NCBI RefSeq assembly: GCF_002855515.1
Contig: NZ_PKRP01000003.1
Location: 1 to 64,000, forward strand
DNA: 64,000 nucleotides
Source of the DNA: Rhizobium sp. TH135
Lineage (GTDB): Bacteria > Pseudomonadota > Alphaproteobacteria > Rhizobiales > Rhizobiaceae
Reading direction: 5' to 3'
The notes under the pieces are model-generated. The model saw nothing but the letters and a program-made list of their open reading frames with translations. It ran no database searches and was not told where the DNA came from. The translations under genes were made by a program, and so were the position numbers. Below, piece by piece: positions 29,547 through 40,291 of this stretch (the first letter of the stretch is position 1; every line of letters starts with the position of its first letter).

Positions 29547-29579
29547 GGCGGCAAAGCTGGTGACCAAGCTCTTGCCGCC
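29547..29579 (+). other. Hairpin between the SOS peptide gene and dnaE
   Basis: GGCGGCAA (29547-29554) pairs with TTGCCGCC (29572-29579), and the inner bases AGCT/AGCT extend the stem. No T-run follows. It may be a weak terminator, an attenuator or an mRNA-stabilising hairpin that separates the peptide message from dnaE. Confidence 0.55.
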
Positions 29580-29653
29580 CGACTTCCTTCTGGACTTCAC
29601 AGCCGCAAAGACCGAAAATCCCGACCGATTCAGGTAATGAGGAATGAAGCGGT

Positions 29654-32600
29654 ATGGGCGAGGACAACGTCGACAGGCAGGCGTCCGGTGGACTCGGTGA
29701 TGGCCCGGGTTTCGTGCACTTGCGGGTGCATTCCGCCTATTCGCTGCTTGAGGGCGCCTTGCCGCTCAAGAAGATCCTCGGCAAGGCAGTCGCCGACGAA
29801 CAGCCGGCGATCGCGATCACGGACACCAACAATCTCTTCGTTGCGCTTGAGTTCTCCCAGAAGGCGCTCGGCGATGGCATCCAGCCGATCATAGGCTGCC
29901 AGCTGTCGATCGACATGGAGGACTCGACCGGTGAGAAGCGCGGCGGCAATGGCCATATGCCGGATCTGCCGGCCGTTGTCGTCCTGGCATCGGATGCCGA
30001 TGGCTATGAGCGGCTCGTCGATCTCGTCAGCCGTGCCTATCTCGGCGGCGATGCGGGGCAACCGACCCATGTGAAGCTCTCCTGGCTCGAGGAGAGCGGG
30101 ACCGAAGGCCTGATCGTGCTCACGGGCGCGGGCGGCGGGCCAATTGATCGTATTCTCAAGGATGGCCACAAGGCCCAGGCCGAAAGCCGTCTTCTGTCGC
30201 TGAAGCGCCTGTTCGGCGATCGCCTCTATGTCGAGTTGCAGCGCCACGGTGACTACGACCGTACGCATGAGCGCCGCATGGTCCAGCTGGCCTATGAACA
30301 TGACCTGCCGCTGGTCGCAACCAACGAGGCCTTTTTCCCGTCGCGGGACGACTATGACGCCCATGATGCCCTGATGGCCGTGGCCCACAACGCCATTGTT
30401 TCGAATGACGACCGGTTCCGCCTGACGCCCGATCACTATCTGAAGAGCCGGGCGGACATGATGAAGCTCTTCGCCGATCTGCCGGAAGCGCTGGAGAATT
30501 CGGTCGAGATCGCTCGTCGCTGCTCCTTTGTGCTGGATACCCGAAAGCCCATCCTGCCGCGCTTCACCGGCGGCAGCGATGATCCGGAAGAAGCAGAACG
30601 CGAGGAGGCGCTGGAGCTCCGCCGTCAGGCGGAGGAGGGGCTCGACCACCGTCTTGCAGCCCTCGGCATGGCGCCCGGCTACGAAGAGAAAGAATATCGC
30701 GAACGCCTGGAATTCGAGCTCTCGGTTATCGAGCGCATGAAGTTCCCCGGCTACTTCCTGATCGTTGCGGACTTCATCAAATGGGCGAAGCAGCATGATA
30801 TCCCGGTTGGCCCTGGCCGTGGTTCGGGTGCGGGCTCGCTGGTCGCCTATGCACTGACGATTACTGACGTCGACCCGCTGCGCTTCTCGCTGCTCTTCGA
30901 ACGCTTCCTCAATCCGGAACGCGTCTCGATGCCCGACTTCGATATCGACTTCTGTCAGGAACGTCGCGAAGAGGTCATTCGCTACGTCCAGAAGAAATAT
31001 GGTCGCGAGCAGGTGGGACAGATCATCACCTTCGGATCGCTGCAGGCCCGTGCGGCGCTGCGCGACGTCGGCCGTGTGCTCGAAATGTCCTATGGCCAGG
31101 TCGACAAGATCTGCAAGCTCGTGCCGAACAATCCGGCCAACCCGACGCCTCTCTCCAAGGCGATCGAGGAGGAGCCCAAGCTGCAGGAGGCCGCCGCAGA
31201 AGAGCCGGTAGTCGCCCGTCTGCTCGAGATTGCCCAGAAGATCGAGGGCCTTTACCGCCACGCCTCGACACACGCCGCCGGTATCGTCATCGGCGACCGC
31301 CCGCTGTCGAAGCTGGTGCCCATGTATCGCGATCCGCGTTCCGACATGCCGGTCACGCAGTTCAACATGAAGTGGGTCGAACAGGCCGGCCTCGTGAAGT
31401 TCGACTTCCTCGGCCTGAAGACGCTGACGGTCCTGAAGACGGCCGTCGACTTCGTCGAGGAGCAGCGCGGCATCAAGGTCGATTTGGCAGCCATCCCGCT
31501 CGATGACACCTTGACCTACGAGATGCTGTCACGCGGCGAAACGGTCGGCGTCTTCCAGGTGGAAAGTGCCGGCATGCGCAAGGCCCTCATCGGCATGCGC
31601 CCCGACTGCATCGAGGACATCATTGCGCTGGTGGCGCTTTATCGCCCGGGCCCGATGGAAAACATCCCGGTCTACAACGCCCGCAAGCACGGCGAAGAAG
31701 AAGTCGCCTCGATCCATCCGAAGATCGACTATCTGCTGAAGGAAACCCAGGGCGTTATCGTTTACCAGGAACAGGTCATGCAGATCGCGCAGGTCCTGTC
31801 GGGTTATTCGCTCGGCGAAGCCGACCTTCTGCGCCGCGCCATGGGTAAGAAGATCAAGGCGGAGATGGACCAGCAGTCGGCCCGTTTTGTCGACGGCGCG
31901 ATGAAGAATGGCGTCTCCAAGCCGCAGGCCAACAACATCTTCGAACTGCTCGCAAAGTTTGCGAACTACGGCTTCAACAAGTCACACGCCGCAGCCTACG
32001 CCATCGTCTCCTACCAGACCGCCTATATGAAGGCGCATTATCCGGTCGAGTTTCTCGCCGCCTCGATGACGCTCGACATGTCGAACACCGAAAAGCTGGT
32101 CGACTTCCGCCAGGACGCCGGCCGCCTTGGCATCGAAGTCGTGCCCCCTTCGGTGCAGACCTCCTACCGGCACTTCCAGACCGGGCCGAACCGCATCTAC
32201 TACGCGCTTGCCGCCCTTAAGGGCGTCGGCGAAGGCGCCGTTGACCACATCGTCGAGGTGCGCGGCGATAAGCATTTTGAGAGCATCGAGGATTTCTGCC
32301 TCAGGATCGACCCGAAGCAGATCAACCGTCGCGTCTTTGAAAGCCTGATCGCCGCCGGCGCCTTCGACTGCTTCGGTCGCGACCGCGCCGAACTCGTCGG
32401 CAGCATCGACCGCATCATGGGTTATGCCCAGCGCGCCCAGGAAAATGCCGTCAGCGGCCAGTCGGACATGTTCGGCTCCGGCGGCGCAAGTGGGCCCGAG
32501 CGCATCGCCTTTGCGCCCTATACGCCTTGGCTCTCCTCCGAAAAGCTGATGCGCGAATTCCAGGTGCTCGGCTTTTACCTGTCTGCCCATCCGCTCGATG

Positions 32601-33154
32601 CTTACCGGGATTTGCTCGACAAGCTGCGCGTCCAGAATTTCGCGGACTTCTCGGTCGCGGTGAAACAGGGCGCCTCTGCAGGCCGTCTCGCCGGCACCGT
32701 TATCTCCCGCCAGGAGCGCAAGACCCGCACCGGCAACAAGATGGGCATCATCACCTTCTCGGATGCTTCCGGACAATATGAAGCGGTACTCTTCTCGGAA
32801 GGTCTCAACCAGTACCGCGACCTGCTCGAGCCCGGTAAGTCGCTGGTGCTGACCGTCCAGGCCGAGGAGCGCCCTGAGGGTATCGGACTGCGCGTCCAGA
32901 CGGCCCAGTCGCTGGAGGAACAGTCGATCCGCATGCAGAAGGCCATGCGCGTCTATGTCCGCGATTCCGGCCCCTTGCGCGCCGTGGCCGCGCGTCTGAA
33001 TGCGAGAGGCGACGGCCTCGTCTCCTTCATCGTCATCAAGGACGAGGGGCAGCGCGAGATCGAGGTCGAACTGACCGAGCGCTTCCGCATCTCACCCGAA
33101 ATCGCCGCCGCCATGCGCTCGACGCCAGGCGTGCTCGATGTGGAGCTTGTGTAA
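29654..33154 (+). CDS. dnaE: DNA polymerase III subunit alpha
   Basis: The replicative polymerase catalytic subunit, 1166 residues. The N-terminal PHP domain (about 15-285) begins FVHLRVHSAYSLLEGALPL; the polymerase core has the aspartate motif MPDFDIDFCQ and the GRGSGAGSLVAYAL loop; the C-terminal part holds the helix-hairpin-helix region (YYALAALKGVGEGAV) and an OB-fold (around GTVISRQERKTRTGNKMG). Full length and these motifs identify DnaE1, not the error-prone DnaE2 of imuAB cassettes. It lies 115 bp after the SOS peptide gene and is convergent with the L,D-transpeptidase gene, 3 bp apart. Confidence 0.95.
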   Translation: MGEDNVDRQASGGLGDGPGFVHLRVHSAYSLLEGALPLKKILGKAVADEQPAIAITDTNNLFVALEFSQKALGDGIQPIIGCQLSIDMEDSTGEKRGGNGHMPDLPAVVVLASDADGYERLVDLVSRAYLGGDAGQPTHVKLSWLEESGTEGLIVLTGAGGGPIDRILKDGHKAQAESRLLSLKRLFGDRLYVELQRHGDYDRTHERRMVQLAYEHDLPLVATNEAFFPSRDDYDAHDALMAVAHNAIVSNDDRFRLTPDHYLKSRADMMKLFADLPEALENSVEIARRCSFVLDTRKPILPRFTGGSDDPEEAEREEALELRRQAEEGLDHRLAALGMAPGYEEKEYRERLEFELSVIERMKFPGYFLIVADFIKWAKQHDIPVGPGRGSGAGSLVAYALTITDVDPLRFSLLFERFLNPERVSMPDFDIDFCQERREEVIRYVQKKYGREQVGQIITFGSLQARAALRDVGRVLEMSYGQVDKICKLVPNNPANPTPLSKAIEEEPKLQEAAAEEPVVARLLEIAQKIEGLYRHASTHAAGIVIGDRPLSKLVPMYRDPRSDMPVTQFNMKWVEQAGLVKFDFLGLKTLTVLKTAVDFVEEQRGIKVDLAAIPLDDTLTYEMLSRGETVGVFQVESAGMRKALIGMRPDCIEDIIALVALYRPGPMENIPVYNARKHGEEEVASIHPKIDYLLKETQGVIVYQEQVMQIAQVLSGYSLGEADLLRRAMGKKIKAEMDQQSARFVDGAMKNGVSKPQANNIFELLAKFANYGFNKSHAAAYAIVSYQTAYMKAHYPVEFLAASMTLDMSNTEKLVDFRQDAGRLGIEVVPPSVQTSYRHFQTGPNRIYYALAALKGVGEGAVDHIVEVRGDKHFESIEDFCLRIDPKQINRRVFESLIAAGAFDCFGRDRAELVGSIDRIMGYAQRAQENAVSGQSDMFGSGGASGPERIAFAPYTPWLSSEKLMREFQVLGFYLSAHPLDAYRDLLDKLRVQNFADFSVAVKQGASAGRLAGTVISRQERKTRTGNKMGIITFSDASGQYEAVLFSEGLNQYRDLLEPGKSLVLTVQAEERPEGIGLRVQTAQSLEEQSIRMQKAMRVYVRDSGPLRAVAARLNARGDGLVSFIVIKDEGQREIEVELTERFRISPEIAAAMRSTPGVLDVELV

Positions 33155-33157
33155 GGC

Positions 33158-34390
33158 TTAAACCCGCGGCTTGCTCCGGGTCACCGTGATGAAATCCGTA
33201 CCATCGCCGGTCTCGGGTCCAAGACCCGTGTCCTGGATTGTGATCGACGAGCCTTCGCTCAGCATGGTCTCGATCCGGGCGCGCAACTCGTCCGGGATGA
33301 CGATACGCGAGAGGGCCGCTTCGGCCGTGAAGATAGCAGGGTCGTCTGCAGGCTCGGTAATGCCGAGCCGCTCCTGTGTGGAGGCGGCCAGGTGATCGTC
33401 CAGCGTCACGCCGCGCCAGTCGGCCTTGCGCTTGAACCGATCTACGGCTGTTGCCTCGAGGAAATGCGTGCCGAGCGCCTTTTCAGGCTCCTTGATGTCG
33501 ATGGCCGCAGAAAAGAGTGGCTGGAATTTCTGTCGGATCATCAATTGACCCATCGGCGGATGGTCTTCGCCGGCCTCGATGTAGAGAGCGGCAAGGAAAG
33601 GCTTCGACAGGATCTCGCCATCCTTGGCGACGGCATGTTTTTCCTTGAAGTCCTTGATCGCTGCAATCGTGCGCGTGCCAAGCAAGCCGTCCGGAATGCC
33701 GGGGTCGAAACCGAGCTGGTTCAGCAGCCGCTGGACATCCATGGCCACGTCGCGCTGGGTGCGGCGGGTGATGAGGATGCGGAGCGGCGGCGGTTCCTCG
33801 ATGACCAGCTTCACCTCGGCCCCGCTGCGCGGCGGCACGGAATTCATCGCCACTTCCACTGGCTTGAGCGCCGCTTCTACGCGTCCGGGACGCAATTCGA
33901 CATCCGACAGCAGCCCCCCGTCATCGACGGGTAGCCTCGGCGTGAAAAGGTTGGCATGGGTCATCGGCCGCGGCGCTACTGGATCATCGGTGATGATCAC
34001 ATGCGCCCCGCGCTCGGTCATCTGGAAGAGCGTCTTCGCAAACCCATTCGGCAGGCGCACGCAGCCATGCGAGGCCGGATGGTTCGGCACCTTGCCCTCG
34101 TGCAGCGCGATGCCGGACCAGGTCAACCGCTGCATGAAGGGCATGGGCGCGTTCGAATAGAGATTGGACTCGTGATATTTGCGCTTTTCCAGGATCGAGA
34201 AGATGCCCGATGGCGTCGTATGGCCCGGCTTGCCGGTCGAAACCTTGGATGTCGCAACCACCACATCGCCGTCATAGACGGTGAGCGTCTGGTCCGCCTT
34301 GGACACATAGATCTGCAGGGGACCGTCTGCGGCAAGCGCCGTGCTGGTCATGAGGGAAAGGCTGAAGGCAAGGACGAAACGCTGGAACAT
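33158..34390 (-). CDS. L,D-transpeptidase (YkuD family) with peptidoglycan-binding domain
   Basis: An exported 410-residue enzyme. A signal peptide (MFQRFVLAFSLSLMTSTALA) is followed by the YkuD catalytic domain (about 25-160) with the active-site motif ASHGCVRLPN, where the Cys attacks the tetrapeptide donor and forms 3-3 cross-links or attaches proteins to peptidoglycan. A putative peptidoglycan-binding repeat lies about residues 215-270 (QRLLNQLGFDPGIPDGLLG). ATG 34390 is preferred over TTG 34411 because it makes a clean signal peptide. Rhizobiales depend heavily on L,D-cross-links for polar growth. Confidence 0.9.
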   Translation of the reverse strand: MFQRFVLAFSLSLMTSTALAADGPLQIYVSKADQTLTVYDGDVVVATSKVSTGKPGHTTPSGIFSILEKRKYHESNLYSNAPMPFMQRLTWSGIALHEGKVPNHPASHGCVRLPNGFAKTLFQMTERGAHVIITDDPVAPRPMTHANLFTPRLPVDDGGLLSDVELRPGRVEAALKPVEVAMNSVPPRSGAEVKLVIEEPPPLRILITRRTQRDVAMDVQRLLNQLGFDPGIPDGLLGTRTIAAIKDFKEKHAVAKDGEILSKPFLAALYIEAGEDHPPMGQLMIRQKFQPLFSAAIDIKEPEKALGTHFLEATAVDRFKRKADWRGVTLDDHLAASTQERLGITEPADDPAIFTAEAALSRIVIPDELRARIETMLSEGSSITIQDTGLGPETGDGTDFITVTRSKPRV

Positions 34391-34529
34391 GGTCGACCAC
34401 TTGAAACGCAAAACTGAACGCTCGAAGTGTATGAGACGATGTTTAAGAAAAGTTTTGTGAAACGGCGGCGCTTTGCCCTGTCACGTCGCTGTGATCAGCT
34501 GTCCACAGATGTCACATCGAACTTCGAGA

Positions 34530-35327
34530 TCAAAGGCCAGCAGTCGGGCGTGGCCTAAGCTGCGGAGAGGCGACGGCCAGCAGCAGGGCAGCGATCGGCA
34601 GCGAAAACGCATGGCCGAGGTGCTTGAAGCCCAGCGCCCCCACAAGCCCGCCCAGGAAAAACATGCCGACGATCGGCAGGAGGATGGAGAGCTTTCGGCC
34701 GTCCGCCACGATCGGGGGGTGGTCGAGAACGCGGGCGAGCGCACGATAGGCGAGCTTGCCAAGCTCGATCCCCATGTCGGTGATCATGCCGGTGAGGTGG
34801 GTCGTGCGGATGCGCGCGCCCGATATCTTGGTGATCGTCGCGTTCTGCAGGCTCATCACGAAGCAGAGGAGCACCGCGGTAACCGGGGCCGCCGCCGCAG
34901 GGGACACGACAGCGCCTATCCCCGCAAAGGCAATCAGCAGCCCGGATTCGAGCGCCAGCGGATATGCATATTGCTGTCGCCGCGCATGACGCCGTGCCCA
35001 GTTGATCAGGATGGCCGAACAGGCAGCCCCAAGCGTGAAACTGATGAGAAGCGCGATGCCTGAGCCAACGAGGCCAAAGAGCCCGAGTGCCAGGTTGTCG
35101 GCAATCGAGGAGACGATACCGGTCATATGCGAGGTATAGTGCCCGATGGCCAGGAAGCCGCCGGCATTCATGGCCCCGGCGACAAAGGCGAGGATGGCGC
35201 CAAGCATCAGGTCGTTGCGGCCCGTGCGTCGATGGGCCGCCGCAATCCGAAACAGCCGCAGCCGTCCGGTCGGATGGCCCGCACGCCGAGGCTGGTCTTT
35301 GTCGATGCCGATGGCTGCATGCGTCAC
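34530..35327 (-). CDS. DUF1275 (YoaK-type) membrane protein
   Basis: A polytopic membrane protein of up to 265 residues with six predicted helices. The family signature is in the first third: FVAGAMNAGGFLAIGHYTSHMTG, followed by a long helix; a second family block reads LQNATITKISGARIRTTHLTG. No biochemical function is established for DUF1275. The GTG at 35327 is 9 bp after the dinB stop; the first 38 residues are charged and could be over-extended, and ATG 35207 would start just before the first helix. Proximity suggests cotranscription with dinB. Confidence 0.78.
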   Translation of the reverse strand: MTHAAIGIDKDQPRRAGHPTGRLRLFRIAAAHRRTGRNDLMLGAILAFVAGAMNAGGFLAIGHYTSHMTGIVSSIADNLALGLFGLVGSGIALLISFTLGAACSAILINWARRHARRQQYAYPLALESGLLIAFAGIGAVVSPAAAAPVTAVLLCFVMSLQNATITKISGARIRTTHLTGMITDMGIELGKLAYRALARVLDHPPIVADGRKLSILLPIVGMFFLGGLVGALGFKHLGHAFSLPIAALLLAVASPQLRPRPTAGL

Positions 35328-35335
35328 GGGTGGGC

Positions 35336-36619
35336 CTATCGTTTGGATGGAAAGGTGTAACCCGTCTGCACGGTACCCTTGCCGAACTTGTCGCGCAATT
35401 TGTCCATCGCCGCTTCCGCCGCTGCCCGCCGTGTCGCCTGTTCGTCGACGAGATCGGGCGGATCGGCGCGTGCGGGATCCCCGAGGTCACTGACCCCGAT
35501 CCCGATCAGCCGGAACTTCGTCCCGTCGGTCTCTTTCTCCAGCAGAGCCATGCCCGTGCGGAAGATCCGGTCGGCCAGCTGTGTCGGATCATCCAGCCGC
35601 CTGTTGCGGGTGCGCTGCTTGAAGTCGGCGGTCTTCAGTTTCAGGACGACAGTCTGCCCGGCAATCTCGTGGCGCTTCAGCCGCCAGGCAACCTTTTCGG
35701 AAAGGGCGCGCAGATGAACGACGAGATCGTCAAGCCGGTGGATATCCTCGAAAAACGTGGTCTCCGCCGAAACGCTCTTGGCCGGATCGTTCGGATGCAC
35801 GGTGCGATCGTCGATGCCACGGGAGAGCCGCGCGAGGCGCTGCCCCATGACCCCGTAGCGCCGCATCAGCTCGGTTTCGTCCATGATCTGCAACTGGCCA
35901 ATCGTCCGGATGCCATCGGCCTGCAGGGTCGCCGCAAAGGCCTTGCCGACGCCCCAGATCATCGTCACCGGCTTGTCCGCCAGGAATGTCAGAGCCTCTG
36001 CCTCGCCGATCACCGAGAAGCCGCGCGGCTTCTGCAGATCGGAAGCGACCTTGGCGAGGAACTTGCAGTAGGAGAGCCCGACGGAGACGGTAATCCCGAT
36101 CTCCTGCTCGATGCGTCGGGCAAGCCGGGCGAGCACCCGGGCCGGCGGGTCGTGATGCAGCAGCTCCGTGCCTCTCAGATCGAGAAAGGCTTCGTCGATC
36201 GAGATCGGCTGCACGAGTGGCGTCAGTTCCTCCATCATGGCCCGTACTTGGCGACCAACCGCCACATACTTCTCCATGTCGGGTCTGATGACCACCGCTT
36301 GCGGACAGGCCTCCAGCGCCTTGAACATCGGCATGGCCGAACGCACCCCGTGGATGCGGGCCACGTAGCAGGCGGTGGAGACAACCCCACGCTTGCCGCC
36401 GCCGATGATAACAGGCTTGTCGATCAGGTCGGGATTATCCCGCTTCTCGACCGAGGCATAGAAGGCGTCGCAGTCGATGTGGGCGATCGAAAGGTCAAAG
36501 AGTTCGGGATGGTAGACGAGCCTCGGGCTGCCGCAAGATCGGCAACGGCGCGAACCCTCAGCCTGCCCGGTCAGGCAGTCTCGACAGAAGCCGGAATGAA
36601 CAGGGTCGATGCGGGTCAT
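35336..36619 (-). CDS. dinB: DNA polymerase IV with N-terminal zinc-ribbon-like extension
   Basis: Y-family translesion polymerase, 427 residues. The catalytic carboxylates are visible in [13 protein letters not shown] and in SIDEAFLD; the thumb and little-finger regions follow ([15 protein letters not shown]). Before the polymerase is an extension of about 40 residues with Cys12, Cys15, Cys26 and Cys29 (CRDC and CRSC), a probable zinc ribbon absent from E. coli DinB. ATG 36619 lies 5 bp after a LexA box, making this an SOS gene, and so implies a very short leader. Extending the frame upstream to 36664 would run through the LexA box and is unlikely. Confidence 0.92.
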   Translation of the reverse strand: MTRIDPVHSGFCRDCLTGQAEGSRRCRSCGSPRLVYHPELFDLSIAHIDCDAFYASVEKRDNPDLIDKPVIIGGGKRGVVSTACYVARIHGVRSAMPMFKALEACPQAVVIRPDMEKYVAVGRQVRAMMEELTPLVQPISIDEAFLDLRGTELLHHDPPARVLARLARRIEQEIGITVSVGLSYCKFLAKVASDLQKPRGFSVIGEAEALTFLADKPVTMIWGVGKAFAATLQADGIRTIGQLQIMDETELMRRYGVMGQRLARLSRGIDDRTVHPNDPAKSVSAETTFFEDIHRLDDLVVHLRALSEKVAWRLKRHEIAGQTVVLKLKTADFKQRTRNRRLDDPTQLADRIFRTGMALLEKETDGTKFRLIGIGVSDLGDPARADPPDLVDEQATRRAAAEAAMDKLRDKFGKGTVQTGYTFPSKR

Positions 36620-36624
36620 GGCAG

Positions 36625-36639
36625 GAACAAATATTGAAC
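36625..36639 (-). promoter_or_regulatory. LexA box of dinB
   Basis: GAAC-AAATATT-GAAC (GTTC-N7-GTTC on the coding strand) is a perfect alphaproteobacterial SOS box, ending 5 bp before the dinB ATG. The spacer contains an AT-rich hexamer that could be the -10, so LexA would cover the promoter core. Confidence 0.85.
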
Positions 36640-36708
36640 ATCTCGACCATAAGCCGGTCAGCAAGGCGAGGCAAGAGACCCCGTCGCGATGACAGTGACG
36701 TACCGTCC

Positions 36709-37344
36709 CTAAGCCGTGAAATGCGTCCGGATGACGGCCGCCGCCTCCGGCCAGGTCTCGACACGCTGGACTGTCTCCTGCGGCTTGGGCGCGAAGCGGA
36801 AGATCTCCAGCGGCGGCGGAAGATAGACCAGCAGGCAGTCTGACACATGATCGCCGACCGAGTGCAGATTGTGGACCATGTCATCGACAAAGGCGACGGG
36901 CAGGGGCCTCGCGCCGTGGAGAGCGGCCAGCACAGGCCCCTTGGCTTCCTCGGTGGCAATCATCGGGAAGCTGAGCGTCAGTTGGTCAAGCAACCGGCGC
37001 CGCACCTCCGCATGGCGCTGTGGCATGGCCGTGAGAAAGACGAGGTCGGCATCCTTGCCCAAGGCATGGAGACTGTCGACAGCATCGGCAAATGGCGTCT
37101 GCCATCGCTCCTGCTCCATGAAGAAGTCGTCGATCAGCGCCTTGACCGCAGGCGCGTCCACCACGCTTTCGTCCGTTCCGCTCACGATATTGCCGGTCAG
37201 CTTGAACGAGCGGGGCAGAAGCCGGTGGCCGCGTGTTTCGAGAAAGGCCTCAAAGGGTGTTGCAAACTGCAGCACAACGTCATCAACGTCGCAGACAACA
37301 AGTGGCCGATCCGAAAGGCGGATGTGATTGAGATCGGTCAGCAT
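36709..37344 (-). CDS. HAD-like hydrolase
   Basis: A 211-residue protein with haloacid dehalogenase superfamily motifs: motif [12 protein letters not shown] (two aspartates), motif [11 protein letters not shown] (Thr), a lysine in [11 protein letters not shown] and motif [13 protein letters not shown]. The cap between motifs I and II is helical. The substrate is not evident. Its ATG overlaps the stop of the DUF3572 gene by one base, so the two are coupled and lie in an operon that reads away from divK. Confidence 0.75.
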   Translation of the reverse strand: MLTDLNHIRLSDRPLVVCDVDDVVLQFATPFEAFLETRGHRLLPRSFKLTGNIVSGTDESVVDAPAVKALIDDFFMEQERWQTPFADAVDSLHALGKDADLVFLTAMPQRHAEVRRRLLDQLTLSFPMIATEEAKGPVLAALHGARPLPVAFVDDMVHNLHSVGDHVSDCLLVYLPPPLEIFRFAPKPQETVQRVETWPEAAAVIRTHFTA

Positions 37345-37637
37345 CAGAAGTCCGCAGAGTCGAAGCTCGGACCGGCATAGCGGTGATAGGCCTCAACCAC
37401 CGATTCGGGTTTGGTTTCGGTCGCCTCGCAAAATGCCATCAGCGTCGGCTCGTGTTGCATCAGGAATTCCAGCATGCCGGCAAGGAATGCCGGGTCGCCC
37501 ACCGCCTGGCGCAATTGCCCTGGCTGAACGCCGGACAGCGCGAGGAAACGCGAGAGCATATCCGGTTCATTGGCCAGCCAGCCGAGCACTGCCACGGCAG
37601 TCGCTTCGGCATCGGCCGGTATATCTCTGTTTTTCAT
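37344..37637 (-). CDS. DUF3572 protein
   Basis: A 97-residue acidic helical protein (VAVLGWLANEPDMLSRFLAL, then LEFLMQHEPTLMAFCEATE) that matches DUF3572 by length, composition and its neighbourhood beside divK, as in other Rhizobiales. Function unknown. It is transcribed divergently from divK, 139 bp apart, and coupled to the HAD-like gene. Confidence 0.75.
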   Translation of the reverse strand: MKNRDIPADAEATAVAVLGWLANEPDMLSRFLALSGVQPGQLRQAVGDPAFLAGMLEFLMQHEPTLMAFCEATETKPESVVEAYHRYAGPSFDSADF

Positions 37638-37776
37638 AAAGTCTTTTCCTGTTGCTCTGGCAAATTACCGATTTCGAAACCAAATTGCACTAGCATGCTT
37701 GATGACGGAAGAAGCAACTCGCGCCGGGAAATCCATTCCCCGGAAGCCTTCAAGCGCGGGACAAGGGACCGGGTGA

Positions 37777-38148
37777 ATGCCGAAAAAGGTGATGATTGTC
37801 GAAGACAATGAGCTGAATATGAAGCTCTTCCGCGATCTGATCGAGGCATCCGGCTATGAAACCGTGCAGACACGCAATGGCATGGAAGCCATGGATCTCG
37901 CACGTCGCCACCATCCCGATCTCATCCTGATGGACATCCAGTTGCCGGAAGTGTCCGGTCTTGAGGTCACCAAATGGCTGAAGGATGATCCGGAGCTCCA
38001 TGTCATCCCGGTAATCGCGGTCACCGCCTTTGCGATGAAGGGCGATGAGGAGCGTATCCGCCAGGGTGGTTGCGAAGCCTATGTTTCCAAGCCGATTTCC
38101 GTTCCGAAATTCATCGAGACGATCAAGACCTATCTCGGAGATGCGTGA
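37777..38148 (+). CDS. divK: Single-domain response regulator DivK
   Basis: A 123-residue stand-alone receiver domain. Acidic pocket Glu9-Asp10, phosphoacceptor Asp53 ([10 protein letters not shown]), Thr of [10 protein letters not shown] and Lys of VSKPIS are all present. DivK is the essential polar cell-cycle switch protein of alphaproteobacteria: phosphorylated by PleC/DivJ-type kinases, it controls CtrA through DivL and CckA. It is followed 12 bp later by pleD, the same gene pair as in Caulobacter. Confidence 0.95.
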   Translation: MPKKVMIVEDNELNMKLFRDLIEASGYETVQTRNGMEAMDLARRHHPDLILMDIQLPEVSGLEVTKWLKDDPELHVIPVIAVTAFAMKGDEERIRQGGCEAYVSKPISVPKFIETIKTYLGDA

Positions 38149-38160
38149 GGATTAAGTGAC

Positions 38161-39534
<1,374 letters not shown>

Positions 39535-39938
39535 CTGTAGCGGACCCGCAAATCTGGCTTTGCGGAAATCAGGACAACTGTCTCAGACAATGTACACAGC
39601 TTTTTCCGTGGCGCTGCGCTGTGCATGCTGGCCAAATCTTGCTGCGTTTTTGAGCAGTTACAAAGGGAGTTATCTCCTGCCTTCGGAATAGTCTTTAGCG
39701 TCCGAGAGGTTGGCCTCAGCCCTCATGCGCCCACATGTGCTTAGTCTGTTTTGTATTTAATTGAATATTAGGCTCTGCTTCGTGGGGAAGACATGTCCGT
39801 CGCACGGCTCTCTCTCTGCGGGTTCAAAACTAATCTTGAGGTTTCGAGAAATCACTGACGGTATTCTCAAGTTTTAATGTGTGTAGAACTGACTATCGTC
39901 TGCATATCGCAAGTTCAATGGAGGCTAATTTAACCATA

Positions 39939-39968
39939 TTGGAGCGATGTTCCGCCAACCGGTTAATA
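39939..39968 (+). promoter_or_regulatory. Candidate promoter of the structured RNA
   Basis: TTGGAG at 39939-39944 and TTAATA at 39963-39968 are separated by 18 bases. Transcription would begin about 39975, just before the first hairpin of the RNA candidate. The fit to the housekeeping consensus is only moderate. TTAA-N7-TTGA at 39963-39977 is one base from a CtrA box. Confidence 0.4.
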
Positions 39969-39975
39969 AACTGTT

Positions 39976-40188
39976 GATTTTTGTCTCTACTTGGGAGAAC
40001 TTGAACCCAGCAGACAAGGCCTCTACGGAGGTTCTGGATACCCCATGATGCTCAGGTCCGCCGCATCTCCTGGGTCGTGGGGTCGGTCGGTTGGTATGCG
40101 ACGTCAAAACGGTTCCTCGTGCCGTGTCACATACCGACCGACCCCCTATTGTAAAAACACCGGTTTCCGCAAGGAAGCCGGTGTTTTT
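39976..40188 (+). ncRNA. Probable structured small RNA, family not recognised
   Basis: About 210 nt that fold as successive stems: GTCT/AGAC with an inner TGGG/CCCA; CCTC/GGAGG; a long stem ACCCCATGA...TCGTGGGGT closed further by CTCAGG/CCTGGG; and a strong stem GGTCGGTCGG/CCGACCGACC containing ACGG/CCGT. The RNA ends in a 16-bp terminator stem with a GCAA loop (40153-40188) and T5. No open reading frame explains these pairings. It is not a tRNA, tmRNA, SRP RNA or RNase P RNA by the signatures I know. Its neighbours are pleD and, on the other strand, rpmG. Confidence 0.6.
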
Positions 40189-40232
40189 CGTTTGGGCTCA
40201 TGACGATCAGGTGGCGGGGCAGGGAGCAGGGC

Positions 40233-40272
40233 AAAAGAAAAAGGCGCACCGCAGGAAGCGGCACGCCTTTTT
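40233..40272 (-). terminator. rpmG terminator
   Basis: On the minus strand a stem made from AAAAAGGCG/CGCCTTTTT with inner GCCGC/GCGGT closes over a short loop and runs into a T-rich tract. It lies 20 bp after the rpmG stop. The stem is nearly symmetrical, so it may also stop plus-strand transcripts. Confidence 0.8.
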
Positions 40273-40291
40273 AAAAGCCTCAGATCAAATC

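Larger units (their letters stand above)
39535..40291. other. Intergenic region between pleD and rpmG
   Basis: A 757-bp gap without a convincing protein gene. The first 400 bp is AT-richer than its surroundings and shows nothing I can name, apart from a short hairpin right after pleD (CCGCAAA/TTTGCGG). The rest contains a probable structured RNA gene on the plus strand (39976-40188) and the rpmG terminator (40233-40272). Confidence 0.6.

Noticed and set aside
39963..39977. A CtrA-binding site (TTAA-N7-TTAA) near the structured RNA
   Set aside because: The second half reads TTGA, one mismatch from consensus; kept only as a remark, not as a separate site.
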